DNA of 64,000 nucleotides from CBDCWO01 sp965223405 (GCA_965223405.1 CBDCWO010000004.1:1-64000); one strand, 5' to 3'. Numbered from the stretch's first letter, positions 37,231-46,582 are shown. A program made the numbers and translations. The notes: generated by a model from the sequence alone, not told the origin.

Positions 37231-37902
37231 ATGGCACAAGGAAGCAAATCGAAATATTGGCATTTAAGTCAGTTTAGTCTGTCCAAACGATTAAAAAGAA
37301 GAGAGCTCATTTATCTATGTGATCATTCCGTTATGAAAAGCTATCATAAAGGTGATCAATTCGAATTCAATGATACTGAAAACAATTGTTTGTTCTTTTT
37401 GAAAAATGGGGCAGTAAAGCTGGAAAAAATAAGAGAAGACGGCTTGCCATATCTCGATACTGTGATTGGACAAGGTTCCTTGTTCGGGTTATCAACAATT
37501 AATTCTGAAATTATCCAAAGTACTGAGCGGGCAATTTGTCTGAAGAAAACTAAAGTTTGTAAAGTTCCATATTCTATTCTTGAAGAATTAATGGAAAAAA
37601 ATCGGTCGTTGCATAATTACTTATTGAAATTGGCCGGACTTAAAATCAAGAAACTGGAGTATCGGCTGGAAAACCTCATTTTCAAGACTAGTGAACAACG
37701 CATTAGAGAGTTTTTTCCAAAGTTTATTCAAGAATTTGGTGAAGATCATGGGCCTTATTACAAAATGGAACTGTATCTGACCAATAAAGATATTGGCAGC
37801 CTTACTAATACCACCCGACAAAAAGTAAACCAAGTAATGAACCAAATGAAGAGAGAAGGTAAATTGTCATTTACTCGAAAATTTATAGCGTGGTACAAAT
37901 AA
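37231..37902 (+). CDS. Crp/Fnr-family transcriptional regulator
   Basis: 223 residues. The cyclic-nucleotide-binding-like beta-roll is residues about 20-115 (FFLKNGAVKLEKIREDG, GQGSLFGLS), followed by a long dimerisation helix and a C-terminal helix-turn-helix (LTNKDIGSLTNTTRQKVNQV). No Fe-S cysteine cluster and no clear cAMP pocket, so the effector is unknown. First gene of a tight run: the next gene starts 15 bases on. Probably regulates this operon (inference). Confidence 0.88.
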   Translation: MAQGSKSKYWHLSQFSLSKRLKRRELIYLCDHSVMKSYHKGDQFEFNDTENNCLFFLKNGAVKLEKIREDGLPYLDTVIGQGSLFGLSTINSEIIQSTERAICLKKTKVCKVPYSILEELMEKNRSLHNYLLKLAGLKIKKLEYRLENLIFKTSEQRIREFFPKFIQEFGEDHGPYYKMELYLTNKDIGSLTNTTRQKVNQVMNQMKREGKLSFTRKFIAWYK

Positions 37903-37917
37903 AAACAAAGTAGCAGT

Positions 37918-38577
37918 ATGAAAAACTCCACAATAAAGTGTTTAATTCTCATAGGATTAGGAGCCTCTGTAATTGTAGGTGTAGGAGAATATTTACTCCA
38001 TTTTTTACCTGGTGGTCCGGGGGGTGAGGTTGCTATGCTGGAGGAAGTGCCTTTAAGCAGGGCTAGTCGGGGACACTTCTTTGCTGTATTAGGAGCACCA
38101 CTTTATATTGCGGGATATTATGGGCTCAAAGAGCTATTCACACGGACCAATACGAAGTTGGCCAATTCACTGTTTATTCTGGGAGTGCTGGCATTTTTTA
38201 TTGGAGGGATCTGGATATCCTCAAGATACCTTGGTGCGGTCATGTTGCAAAAAAGCAGCGGAACTGCAGATCACAATTATTTCCTTCAACAATATGAAGA
38301 TCATTACCAAATTCTGGTCTGGGGTTTGAGAATTATTGTACTGAGTTTGTCCATCGTATACGTAGTATTGATTTTGAAGAACAAACTAGGATTGCCCAAG
38401 TGGTTGGCATTATTTAATCCCATATTCTTATTGATAATTGTTCTTTCCTCGTTGGTATGGTTCAAGCCGTTGGGCATCCATATCGCTCCCATTGCCATGA
38501 ATGTGACTCATTTTATATTCTTTAGTCTTATTTTGTTTCAATTTCCAAAACACACAAATCCAAGCATATCATCATGA
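37918..38577 (+). CDS. multi-pass membrane protein, DUF6796-like
   Basis: 219 residues with about six TM helices (7-29, 58-73, 83-104, 132-153, 165-185, 190-210). FLPGGPGG and LSRASRGHFFAVLGAPLYIAG between the first helices resemble the uncharacterised DUF6796 group. Family assignment is tentative. It begins 15 bases after the Crp/Fnr gene and its TGA overlaps the ATG of the FG-GAP gene (ATGA). Confidence 0.55.
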   Translation: MKNSTIKCLILIGLGASVIVGVGEYLLHFLPGGPGGEVAMLEEVPLSRASRGHFFAVLGAPLYIAGYYGLKELFTRTNTKLANSLFILGVLAFFIGGIWISSRYLGAVMLQKSSGTADHNYFLQQYEDHYQILVWGLRIIVLSLSIVYVVLILKNKLGLPKWLALFNPIFLLIIVLSSLVWFKPLGIHIAPIAMNVTHFIFFSLILFQFPKHTNPSISS

Positions 38578-40250
38578 AAAAAATCTTGTTAGTACTATTA
38601 GCTGTTATTTTACTTGCGGTTCTAGGTATTCTGTTCTTTTTTAAATCAGATACTAAAAACCCTTACCCTGAAACCAATTGGGGAAGGTATAGTGGTACCT
38701 GCCCAGCAGATGAAGTTCCCAATGAGGATTATGGCAAAGACTTTCATTCATGCGACTACTCAGTGCCAAAAGAGGAGATACCGGTTTTTGAATCTATTAA
38801 GTTAAACTATTCTAATTCCTTTAATGGCAAAAAATCTCTACCTCTTATGGGTTCTGCATTGATCGATGTGGATAATGATGGAGTAGATGAGGTCTTTATG
38901 GGAGGTGGATTAGACCAGGAGGATGGCCTTTTTACCTATCAGAAGGGAAATTTTATAAAATCTACTTTTACTTTACCTGACAGACCGGCAAATACAGCAA
39001 CCTATGGAGCTGCATCCTTTGATTTAGACAATAACGGCTACACAGATTTATTTCTAACTACAGACGCCGGTTTACTTTGGTACAAAAATTCTGGAGAGGG
39101 ATTTGAAGTGTCGAAAATTGATATTCCTTTCAATGATAAATCAATCTGTGCATCAGTTACTTTTGGTGACATAAATAGAGATGGGTATGCTGATCTTTTT
39201 GTCAGTAATTACATCAAGAAAGATAAGATGGAGGGTCAGACTATATTTAAGGATTTCAACTATGGCGCTTCGAGCTTATTGATGATCAATAATGGAGACC
39301 ATACTTTCAGTGATGAAACAGACCGATATGGATTATCGTATATCCACAATACTTTTATGGGCATCTTTGTCGATATCGATAATGACGGTTGGCTCGATTT
39401 AATCGTTGCACATGATACAGGAGAAGTCAGGACCTATAGAAATGAGGACGGTAAACACTTCGCCATGAAACCCAATCCGACTACCGGCAAATATGCCTAT
39501 CCTATGGGTATTGCCGTAGGAGATTACAACAACGATGGAAATATTGATTTTTTCTTTTCCAATACCGGAAGTTCCGTACCGGTTTTTTTAGCTCGTGGTG
39601 ATTTGGCTGAGGAAGATGAATTCTTAAAAGACTGGATATTATTTCGGAATGATGGAAATTTCAAATTTACGGATGTTGCTGCAGAAGTGAACGTTGCAGA
39701 TTTTGAATTTTCATGGGGTGCAATATTTGAAGATTTCAATCTTGACGGAAGGCAGGATCTGGTAGTGGCGGAAAACTATGTCGATTTTCCACCACACAAA
39801 TTATTCAAACTTCCGGGTAGATTTTTGCTGCAAAGACCTGATGGGCTCTTTGCTGCCGTGGAAGACCAGGCGAATGTAGTCAACAAAAATTATGCAATCA
39901 CGCCGCTCTCCAGTGATCTCAATCAAGATGGATATCCCGACTTGATTTTTGCCAACCTGGATGGTCCGGTGAAAGTCCACCTTAATAAAGGTGGAAAGGC
40001 CAACTATATCGCAATCAGGCTACCGGAGAATAATAAATATGTAGGAGCAGTTGTCTCAGTAACCAAAGAAGATGGATCTACACTAACCGATACCTATGTT
40101 ATCGGTGAAGGTCTTGCCAGCGATCAGACTTCCACTTTGACCTTTGGTCTGGGTTCGGATACTAAAGTGTCATCCGTTACCATCGCTTTGTCTGATGGCA
40201 CGACTCAATCATTAAACAATATTAAGGTAAATGCAGTAAACAAGATTTAA
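38574..40250 (+). CDS. FG-GAP/VCBS repeat protein with ASPIC/UnbV C-terminal domain
   Basis: 558 residues. N-terminal TM/signal anchor (LLVLLAVILLAVLGILFFF). Seven Ca2+-binding D-x-D-x-D-G-type loops: DVDNDGVDEV, DLDNNGYTDL, DINRDGYADL, DIDNDGWLDL, DYNNDGNIDF, DFNLDGRQDL and DLNQDGYPDL, forming a seven-bladed integrin-type propeller. C-terminal residues about 475-558 are ASPIC/UnbV-like (YIAIRLPENNKYVGAVVSVT, QTSTLTFGLG), as in CRTAC1-like proteins. Function unknown; probably cell-surface or periplasmic. Starts with a 4-base ATGA overlap with the previous gene. Confidence 0.88.
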   Translation: MKKILLVLLAVILLAVLGILFFFKSDTKNPYPETNWGRYSGTCPADEVPNEDYGKDFHSCDYSVPKEEIPVFESIKLNYSNSFNGKKSLPLMGSALIDVDNDGVDEVFMGGGLDQEDGLFTYQKGNFIKSTFTLPDRPANTATYGAASFDLDNNGYTDLFLTTDAGLLWYKNSGEGFEVSKIDIPFNDKSICASVTFGDINRDGYADLFVSNYIKKDKMEGQTIFKDFNYGASSLLMINNGDHTFSDETDRYGLSYIHNTFMGIFVDIDNDGWLDLIVAHDTGEVRTYRNEDGKHFAMKPNPTTGKYAYPMGIAVGDYNNDGNIDFFFSNTGSSVPVFLARGDLAEEDEFLKDWILFRNDGNFKFTDVAAEVNVADFEFSWGAIFEDFNLDGRQDLVVAENYVDFPPHKLFKLPGRFLLQRPDGLFAAVEDQANVVNKNYAITPLSSDLNQDGYPDLIFANLDGPVKVHLNKGGKANYIAIRLPENNKYVGAVVSVTKEDGSTLTDTYVIGEGLASDQTSTLTFGLGSDTKVSSVTIALSDGTTQSLNNIKVNAVNKI

Positions 40251-40251
40251 C

Positions 40252-40830
40252 ATGCTTGATGGGTTGTTCGAAACTTGTGGATATATCGCTAGTTTTCTAG
40301 GCACACTTATAGAAGGCGAGATCTTACTCTTAACCTCGGTCATCAGTGCAAAGTTAGGCTATTTTAATTTTTTTGGAGGTTTGTTGGCGGCATTTTTAGG
40401 AGCTTTTGTAAAGGATACGATCAAGTTTTTGATAGTTAAAAAACAAGGGAAAAAGTTATTGCAGAGAAAGCCCAGGCTTCAGGAAAGGATTAATAATGCA
40501 TCCGGATGGTACAATATCAGACCTCTATTTTATTTATCATTTTATCGAGTTATGTATGGTTTCGGAACCGTAATAATCATTTTATCAGGATTAAAAGAAG
40601 AGATTAGTTATACCAAGTTTGCTTTACACAGCGCATTAGGTATTGGGCTGTGGATTGCCATACTTGGTGGCTTGGGTTACTTCTGTGCAGAAGTACTTAT
40701 TTCCAATTTGAATTTTCTTAGTACCCACTCATTACAAGTCATCGCTGTGCTCGTGGTTATAGGTCTGGCCTACTACTTTTTCATCAAACGACCCAGGGAA
40801 AAATATTGTTTTATCCCAAAAGAATCATAA
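40252..40830 (+). CDS. DedA-family (SNARE-associated/VTT) membrane protein
   Basis: 192 residues. GTLIEGEILLLTS and FYRVMYGFGTVIIILSG match the conserved DedA elements (E in the first re-entrant loop, the F-x-R-x-x-x-G stretch). DedA proteins act in envelope lipid homeostasis and proton-dependent transport. Starts one base after the stop of the FG-GAP gene and ends two bases before the next start. Confidence 0.78.
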   Translation: MLDGLFETCGYIASFLGTLIEGEILLLTSVISAKLGYFNFFGGLLAAFLGAFVKDTIKFLIVKKQGKKLLQRKPRLQERINNASGWYNIRPLFYLSFYRVMYGFGTVIIILSGLKEEISYTKFALHSALGIGLWIAILGGLGYFCAEVLISNLNFLSTHSLQVIAVLVVIGLAYYFFIKRPREKYCFIPKES

Positions 40831-40832
40831 AC

Positions 40833-41228
40833 ATGGACAAACTGTTTTATTGGCTGATTATCTTAATTGCCGGTTTGGCTATTTATGGCTCATTCGGACT
40901 GGTCATGAACGAATGGAATCAAGGTAGCATCTGCCCTAAAATATTTGGAATTCCGGCCTGTTACATAGTCATCACATGTTTCTTTGTCGGCTTAATAGGA
41001 CATCTGGTTAATAATCCGAAAGGAACTTGGGTTTTCTTTGTCTCTATTGGAATAGTAACGATAATTGCTATAACCGGAACTATCGGTGAACTCACTGGAA
41101 CAACCAAATGCCCTCGGACAACCCAAGGTATACCCATGTGTTTCATATCGCTTGTCATTTGCTTTGCTTTATTGATTTCCAAGATTGCTATGCCAAAATT
41201 TATACTCCCACAAAATGGAAGAAATTAA
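40833..41228 (+). CDS. four-TM membrane protein with duplicated CP-x3-4-GIP-x-C motif
   Basis: 131 residues from ATG 40833 (a TTG start 27 bases upstream lies within the DedA reading end). Four TM helices. Before helices 2 and 4 sit related motifs, CPKIFGIPACYIV and CPRTTQGIPMCFIS, so both lie on the same side of the membrane; the protein looks like an internal duplication of a two-helix unit. Paired cysteines in a membrane-edge loop suggest thiol/disulfide chemistry or metal binding, but no known family (VKOR or DsbB) is confirmed. It overlaps the cupin start at 41215. Confidence 0.65.
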   Translation: MDKLFYWLIILIAGLAIYGSFGLVMNEWNQGSICPKIFGIPACYIVITCFFVGLIGHLVNNPKGTWVFFVSIGIVTIIAITGTIGELTGTTKCPRTTQGIPMCFISLVICFALLISKIAMPKFILPQNGRN

Positions 41229-41831
41229 GCCCATTAACATCATGGAAAAATTTTCCTTATTCGATAAGTTGTGGACCCCACATATTATCGGTGAACTCAA
41301 TGGTCAATATGTAAAGCTTGCCAAACTAAAAGGTGATTTTCTTTGGCATAGCCATAAAAACGAAGATGAACTTTTTAACCTGAGTTTGATTATTATTGCG
41401 AAGTATAATCCGTAGAAGACTTCAGCAAGAAGGCGATTTTCTGAAGATTTAATGGATTAAATCGAAGGATATCAACGCAATTGATGAAGGAATTCTACGG
41501 AAAAAGTACAAGATCTCTTAAGTGATGAGTTTTTTTATAATATAATAGTGAATGCTTTATCTTATAGTTGTGATTTACAGCTAATTATACAAGCTAGAAT
41601 GATCGAACTCAGGTTTTTATGGTGTTACAGGGAGAATTACTTATGGATTTTAGAGATGGAAAAACGGTAGAAGTAAAACCAGGAGAACTATTAATCATTC
41701 CAAAGGGAGTAGAACACAAACCACATACCAATGGAAGTTTGGTTTTTTGCCTGTTATTTGAACCTGTAGAAACCAAACATACAGGTACTGTAGATAGTGT
41801 AAAAACGGTCAAAAACTTAAAATGGATATAA
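41215..41831 (+). pseudogene. cupin-domain protein interrupted by a MITE-like insertion
   Basis: The first half (MEEIKPINIMEKFSLF, LKGDFLWHSHKNEDELF) and the second half (MVLQGELLMDFRDGKTVEV, PGELLIIPKGVEHKPHTNG, LLFEP) are consecutive parts of one cupin: metal-ligand H-x-H...E, then G-x-x-x-x-P-x-G-x-x-H. A 236-bp insertion (41378-41613) separates them. Removing it together with one copy of the 6-bp duplication TTTTTA restores ELF-MVLQ in frame. Ends the operon of 37231 onwards, starting inside the membrane-protein gene's 3' end. The product is truncated unless the element is spliced out in DNA. Confidence 0.85.
41378..41613. mobile_element. 236-bp MITE-like insertion in cupin gene
   Basis: Terminal inverted repeats: left CCTGAGTTTGATTATT (41379-41394) and right AATGATCGAACTCAGG (41598-41613), matching at 14 of 16 positions. 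The direct 6-bp duplication TTTTTA flanks it (41372-41377 and 41614-41619). Interior has no long ORF, so any transposase is supplied elsewhere. A related TIR end, TCGAACTCAGG, also lies at 41916-41926, suggesting another copy or remnant. Confidence 0.75.
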
Positions 41832-42020
41832 AATTTGGCCAGATTTTGATCAATTCCCCAAATAGAATTGTGGTTTTGGATTGGTAGAGTTCGCAGAATT
41901 AACACACTAATATATTCGAACTCAGGCTGATAGAATCTACTGCCGATTACTAGTTTATGGATTCAGTCAGCCTTCAAGTTCAATCGATTCCTCCGTTATG
42001 ACCTAAAGCATATTCATACA

Positions 42021-45000
42021 TCAGATTTTGATGAAATGGTTTCCTGCAATTTTTCGGTCAGAAACAAAACTTAACTGATAAATACCTTTTGCTGGCAGTT
42101 GGCGGATATCAATCTTCACGACCTGATCTGAGGAAATATGTTCTACTTCTTGAGTAAGAACTACCCTTCCTGTCATATCGTGAATTAAAAATTTGCCATC
42201 TGAAGATGGTTCTTCCAGATCTTGGATGCGGATATTTAATTCATGAGCTGCCGGATTGGGATAAATCTGACAGTTCAAAGCTATATCCGGATTATTCGTG
42301 CTGGTGGATTGTTGTTCCAGTTTGAAGATATTATCAGGAATAAACGTAATATCAGTATTCATTCTGATGATGTGAGAAAGTCTGGTAGCTTTAATTTGTG
42401 CTTTTTCAGCTGGTGTTAGTACAGGATCATTTTCATAATAAAACCGGTCACCATCACGGATTTTCATGAACTGATCTTCGATGATCGTTTTTGCCGTTCT
42501 TCCAAATAGCGAACCATCTACATGTTCTTCAGCCAACATTCCTGCCCACGGATCAATTCGATCCAATTCCTCGTATACAAATGCAAAATGTTGATTTAAC
42601 AAAGGATCTGTGGATAATTGTGCAAACGAGGTAACCTTGGGCATCCCAAACCATTCTCTGACTGTATTGTAGTCACTTAAACCCCGATCACGACCGCGGT
42701 TGATATTCAGGGAGACTAAGTCAAGTCCTCCAGCACCAGGAGGGCCAAAAAGGAAATTTCGTAAATCATCGACTACATGGCAGTCAAACTCCTGAGTATG
42801 TACAGTACTCATACCTGCCAAAAAGGCCTCTGCATCTTGACTGGTGTTTATCATTTCAGGGTTAAAAAACACATCTCGTAATTGCATATTTTCACCGCCC
42901 GGCATATAATTTCCTTCTCCGTCCATAATCACAAAATCACTTCCAATGGTAGAGTGGCCATAGCGGTAGGCGGCAGTAGCGAAAATGTTCATGATTCCCG
43001 GGTTCACATCAGGTTTATAGCCAGTATATGGCGTGGGCTGGATACCCAGGGTAGGGAGCCATTCTTCATAAACAATGGCTTCCAATTGGCCTCCCACTAT
43101 CTTCCTGACATATTGATACAATTCTTCATCTTTCCATTCGGGATTTTGAGATTTGTATACCTCGCAAAGTCGGTTATGCTCTCTTACAAACAAGGTGTGA
43201 ATCGATGTTAGAAATACATTTTCATTGGCACGAACATCTCCAGCGATGAAATACTCCCGGACTTGGGGAAACGGCATGGCCATTTCAGGTGCACCAGGAT
43301 CGATAGCATCGTTAGCTTCTCCGGAAAGTGTGTTGTATGGCAGTAGATTACCACTGGATACTTTGAGTTTTCCATCTTGGAAAGATCTCAACCAATTCGC
43401 CCTGGCAGTATCTGATCCATATACAGCTGATCCATCGATAAAGGCTGTAATTCCATTGTAATACATTCTGGGATTAGCTGGATTGGTTCCTGTACCTGGT
43501 ACATAATCCGATCTATGCATTGGCATGGTTTTGTTGCCATCCCCCTGAGGATCAAAATAGGCATCAAATGCAGGAATGGATATATCCATCTTTTCAGATT
43601 GATGATCCGGAGATAGTGTGATATCATGATCGATAAACTGACCCCAACCCCAGGCATACGCACTTAAGTTTAATGCATCATTTATCGGACCCTCCTGCGC
43701 AAAAATATCATTGCTGATCTTTCTGGGATTAGGTCGATCTTGACCACCAGGATAAGATATTCCATCATCAAAAGTCAATGGGGTTGCGATCACCATATTG
43801 GCATTTGTTGCACCCCAATTCGGATTATATGGGTTGTTGTCAAGTCCAGTAATAGTACGGTTAACGGAAGTAGAGAATGACCAAACCTTAAACGCATTAT
43901 CCGGAAACAGTTCGGAGGAAGAATTTCTGCGAATTAGGTCTGCAAATCTAGTGTTCTTAATTTCATTTTTTTCTTCGTCAGTCAAGTAATTATCATTTTC
44001 ATAGTAATAACGATCCCCAACACGTAAGGCCCAAAATTGTTCCTGAATGATGGCCATAGCAGTACTTCCAAACATGGCATTTGGCATGTGATCTTCTGCT
44101 AACATCCCTACCCACGGATCAATTTTATCTATGTCTTTGTATACCTCTTTTAAACCCGCCAATAAGATAGGATCGGTAGTGATTTGCTCGAAAGACTCAT
44201 ATACCGGAAGTCCAAAATACGGTCTCATACTGTTGAAGTCCATAAGACCTCGGTCACGTCCGCGATTGATATTTAGAGATACTAGATCCAGACCTCCTGA
44301 TCCAGGAGCTCCGAAAAGGAAATTTCTTAAATCATCAATAACTTTGCAATCCATTCCTTGTTGCGGGGTAGTAACTGCTCCCATGAGGTAGGGACTTAAT
44401 CCCATATCGGGCGAGAGCGCATCCGGATTAAAAAAAGCATTTCTGAGAGCCACATCTCCTTCGGGATGCGGATTTCCGTTATGATCCAAACGAATCAGAT
44501 TAGGGGTAATGGTAGAATGTCCATATCGATAAGCAGCAGTGGCAAACTCATTGAATATGGATGGATTCACGGTAGAATTATATCCCTGATAGTCATCAAT
44601 GAGGATTCCCATTTGACCCAGCCATTCTTCATACACGATAGCCTGAATAATGCCACTGACTATTTTACGTGCCTTTTGATATACCGTTTCATCATCCCAT
44701 GCTGGATTTTTGGCTATAATTTCGTCACACAACCGATTATGTTCTCTCACCATCAAAGCGTGGATTGCGGTAAGTAGAGGATTTTCATTAGCTCGTGTAT
44801 CTCCGGCAACAAAAAATTTGGTCACATGGCCGAATGGCATTGCCATCTCAGGTGCTTCAGGGTCTACCGCGCTGTCATATTCCCCATCCATGGTATTGTA
44901 TGGTAATAGATTGCCGGCTGATACCTTCAGTTTTCCTTGATTAAAGGTTCGCAACCATTTCGCCCAATCTTCATTTTGTCCATATACTGCTGATCCGTCG

Positions 45001-45506
45001 ATATAAGCGGTGGTCGCATTGATATGTGTTCTTGGATTATTTGGACTGGACCCAGTCGTCCGATCATAATCAGATCTCAACATGGGTATCAGTGATTGTC
45101 CTGTTCCAAAGGGATCAAACCACAAATCTCCCTTGGGAATGGAAATGTTTAAATCTTCAGTGGGGTGATCCGGGCTCAGAGTAATATCGTGATCAATAAA
45201 TTGTCCCCAGCCCCAAATCAAGGCATTCAATCCGTTGGCATCAGCTTTCATGGTGGGTTGATTAAAAATCATCGAGCTGATATGTCGGGGATTAGGCCGA
45301 TTAGATCCAGATGGTAAAAATATACCATCTTGATAGGCAACGGGAGACTTGTACGTAACGTGAGTGAAAGCTGCTCCCCAAAAGTTGTTTGGATTGTTCA
45401 ACCAACCATCGTATGACCGGTTTTCCTGAGCCATGCTATTTGTTCCAATTCCAATGAAGCCAAAGACTGTAATGAGTATCCAAATAGTTCGGTTAAATGA
45501 TTGCAT
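42021..45506 (-). CDS. tandem animal-type haem peroxidase with T9SS tail
   Basis: 1161 residues. Signal ends NSMAQ. Two complete haem-peroxidase domains (about 30-555 and 565-1060) each contain the distal WGWGQFIDHDITLSPDH, REHNRLC, the proximal AYRYGHSTI and LNINRGRDRGL, so both keep distal and proximal His. The halves are clearly repeats of each other. The C-terminal 90 residues are a T9SS sorting domain (IYPNPAAHELNIRI, GIYQLSFVSD, HFIKI). Expected to be secreted; peroxidases of this superfamily form hypohalous acids or other oxidants. Its promoter region carries operator-like palindromes next to a Crp/Fnr gene. Confidence 0.9.
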   Translation of the reverse strand: MQSFNRTIWILITVFGFIGIGTNSMAQENRSYDGWLNNPNNFWGAAFTHVTYKSPVAYQDGIFLPSGSNRPNPRHISSMIFNQPTMKADANGLNALIWGWGQFIDHDITLSPDHPTEDLNISIPKGDLWFDPFGTGQSLIPMLRSDYDRTTGSSPNNPRTHINATTAYIDGSAVYGQNEDWAKWLRTFNQGKLKVSAGNLLPYNTMDGEYDSAVDPEAPEMAMPFGHVTKFFVAGDTRANENPLLTAIHALMVREHNRLCDEIIAKNPAWDDETVYQKARKIVSGIIQAIVYEEWLGQMGILIDDYQGYNSTVNPSIFNEFATAAYRYGHSTITPNLIRLDHNGNPHPEGDVALRNAFFNPDALSPDMGLSPYLMGAVTTPQQGMDCKVIDDLRNFLFGAPGSGGLDLVSLNINRGRDRGLMDFNSMRPYFGLPVYESFEQITTDPILLAGLKEVYKDIDKIDPWVGMLAEDHMPNAMFGSTAMAIIQEQFWALRVGDRYYYENDNYLTDEEKNEIKNTRFADLIRRNSSSELFPDNAFKVWSFSTSVNRTITGLDNNPYNPNWGATNANMVIATPLTFDDGISYPGGQDRPNPRKISNDIFAQEGPINDALNLSAYAWGWGQFIDHDITLSPDHQSEKMDISIPAFDAYFDPQGDGNKTMPMHRSDYVPGTGTNPANPRMYYNGITAFIDGSAVYGSDTARANWLRSFQDGKLKVSSGNLLPYNTLSGEANDAIDPGAPEMAMPFPQVREYFIAGDVRANENVFLTSIHTLFVREHNRLCEVYKSQNPEWKDEELYQYVRKIVGGQLEAIVYEEWLPTLGIQPTPYTGYKPDVNPGIMNIFATAAYRYGHSTIGSDFVIMDGEGNYMPGGENMQLRDVFFNPEMINTSQDAEAFLAGMSTVHTQEFDCHVVDDLRNFLFGPPGAGGLDLVSLNINRGRDRGLSDYNTVREWFGMPKVTSFAQLSTDPLLNQHFAFVYEELDRIDPWAGMLAEEHVDGSLFGRTAKTIIEDQFMKIRDGDRFYYENDPVLTPAEKAQIKATRLSHIIRMNTDITFIPDNIFKLEQQSTSTNNPDIALNCQIYPNPAAHELNIRIQDLEEPSSDGKFLIHDMTGRVVLTQEVEHISSDQVVKIDIRQLPAKGIYQLSFVSDRKIAGNHFIKI

Positions 45507-45557
45507 TTGTAGAGTATTTTCGATATGTCCGATTAAATTAAATATTCAATTCTAATA

Positions 45558-45644
45558 TGATATGATGTATCACAAAAACCAGGACAATTATATAGTGAAT
45601 ATCACTGGTCAAATATGTTTTATAACATAAATATTAATGTTATA
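45558..45644. promoter_or_regulatory. three operator-like palindromes upstream of peroxidase gene
   Basis: TGATA-N5-TATCA (45558-45572), AGTGA-ATA-TCACT (45594-45606) and TATAACAT-N8-ATGTTATA (45621-45644) are perfect inverted repeats. They lie 52-138 bases upstream of the minus-strand peroxidase ATG (45506) and next to the regulator gene. The first has the shape of an FNR-type site (TTGAT-N4-ATCAA) but differs from it. Regulation by the adjacent Crp/Fnr protein is an inference. Confidence 0.45.
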
Positions 45645-45727
45645 TAGCATGTGTAATACCTTCATAAAGTCGTTGTTTATGACAGTTTTTGTAGTTCACC
45701 ATTTTGAACCTCAGGTCAGTTCTGAAA

Positions 45728-46459
45728 TTATCCCGTCATACTGATATGCTGTAGTGCTGAAATATTTCGAAAGATAATTCTATTTTTTTGAATTTCTATC
45801 CAATTCTCCTTTGAAAATTCAGATAATGTTCGAATGGCATTGGCGGTATTCATATTGGCCAAACCAGCAAAATCACTTCTTTTTAGCTCAATTTCCAAAG
45901 CCCCTTCTAATTGTGATACGTTGAATAAATCGTATAGATACATTAGGGCATCGGCCATCCGGCCTCGCATATGCTTACCGGTCAAATTGGTGATCCTTTC
46001 AATGTCCTGAGAGTATTGCTGGCCAATAAATTTCAGCGCCTTGACCGCAAAATCATTGTTGCCTTGTAATACTGTAAGAAAATCTTCCTTAGGAATAAAA
46101 CAAATGCTGCAATCTTCAATGGCAACAGCCGAAAAACTATGATTCTGTTCACTGATGAAGTCATAAAATCCAATAAATTCTACGGGTTTATGAATACCAA
46201 TTATTTTTTCATTTCCTGTATCGCTGATTCGAAGATTTTTGATTTTTCCTCCGGACAAAGCATAGATTCCTGTAGGTCTGGTTCCCTGTTTGAAGATGTA
46301 CTCATTTTTCGAATAAAAGGAAGTTAATTTGTTTTGGTTGAGTTTTAGTAAATCTTCCTTCCCCAATTCAGACATTAAAGAGAGGTTTTTGCGTAAGCAG
46401 GTTAGACAATTGAACTCATCATTTTCCTTATACTCCTGTTGCCACGGACATTTGTTCAT
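45728..46459 (-). CDS. Crp/Fnr regulator with N-terminal Cys cluster
   Basis: 243 residues. Beta-roll about 40-130 (FKQGTRPTGIYALSGGKIKN, HKPVEFIGFYDFI), dimer helix, and HTH near the C-terminus (SDFAGLANMNTANAIRTLSEF). Cysteines C4, C18, C21 in the N-terminal 25 residues, plus C117 and C120, resemble the arrangement in E. coli FNR (C20, C23, C29, C122) and could bind a 4Fe-4S cluster or act as thiol sensors. It sits between two secreted haem-protein genes on the same strand, so oxygen or redox control of them is plausible. Confidence 0.82.
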   Translation of the reverse strand: MNKCPWQQEYKENDEFNCLTCLRKNLSLMSELGKEDLLKLNQNKLTSFYSKNEYIFKQGTRPTGIYALSGGKIKNLRISDTGNEKIIGIHKPVEFIGFYDFISEQNHSFSAVAIEDCSICFIPKEDFLTVLQGNNDFAVKALKFIGQQYSQDIERITNLTGKHMRGRMADALMYLYDLFNVSQLEGALEIELKRSDFAGLANMNTANAIRTLSEFSKENWIEIQKNRIIFRNISALQHISMTG

Positions 46460-46582
46460 TGTTATTTCAGTATTACGCTAATTACATTTTGCGAAGAATT
46501 ATGCAAACTTACAATTATCAGCGAACAAAAACACAATGATTGAAATCAGGATATGATTTAATTACTCATTCCGGTTGAAATC

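Noticed and set aside
42882..44940. Plus-strand ORFs inside the peroxidase gene
   Set aside because: All are antisense frames of the large haem peroxidase and have no independent features.
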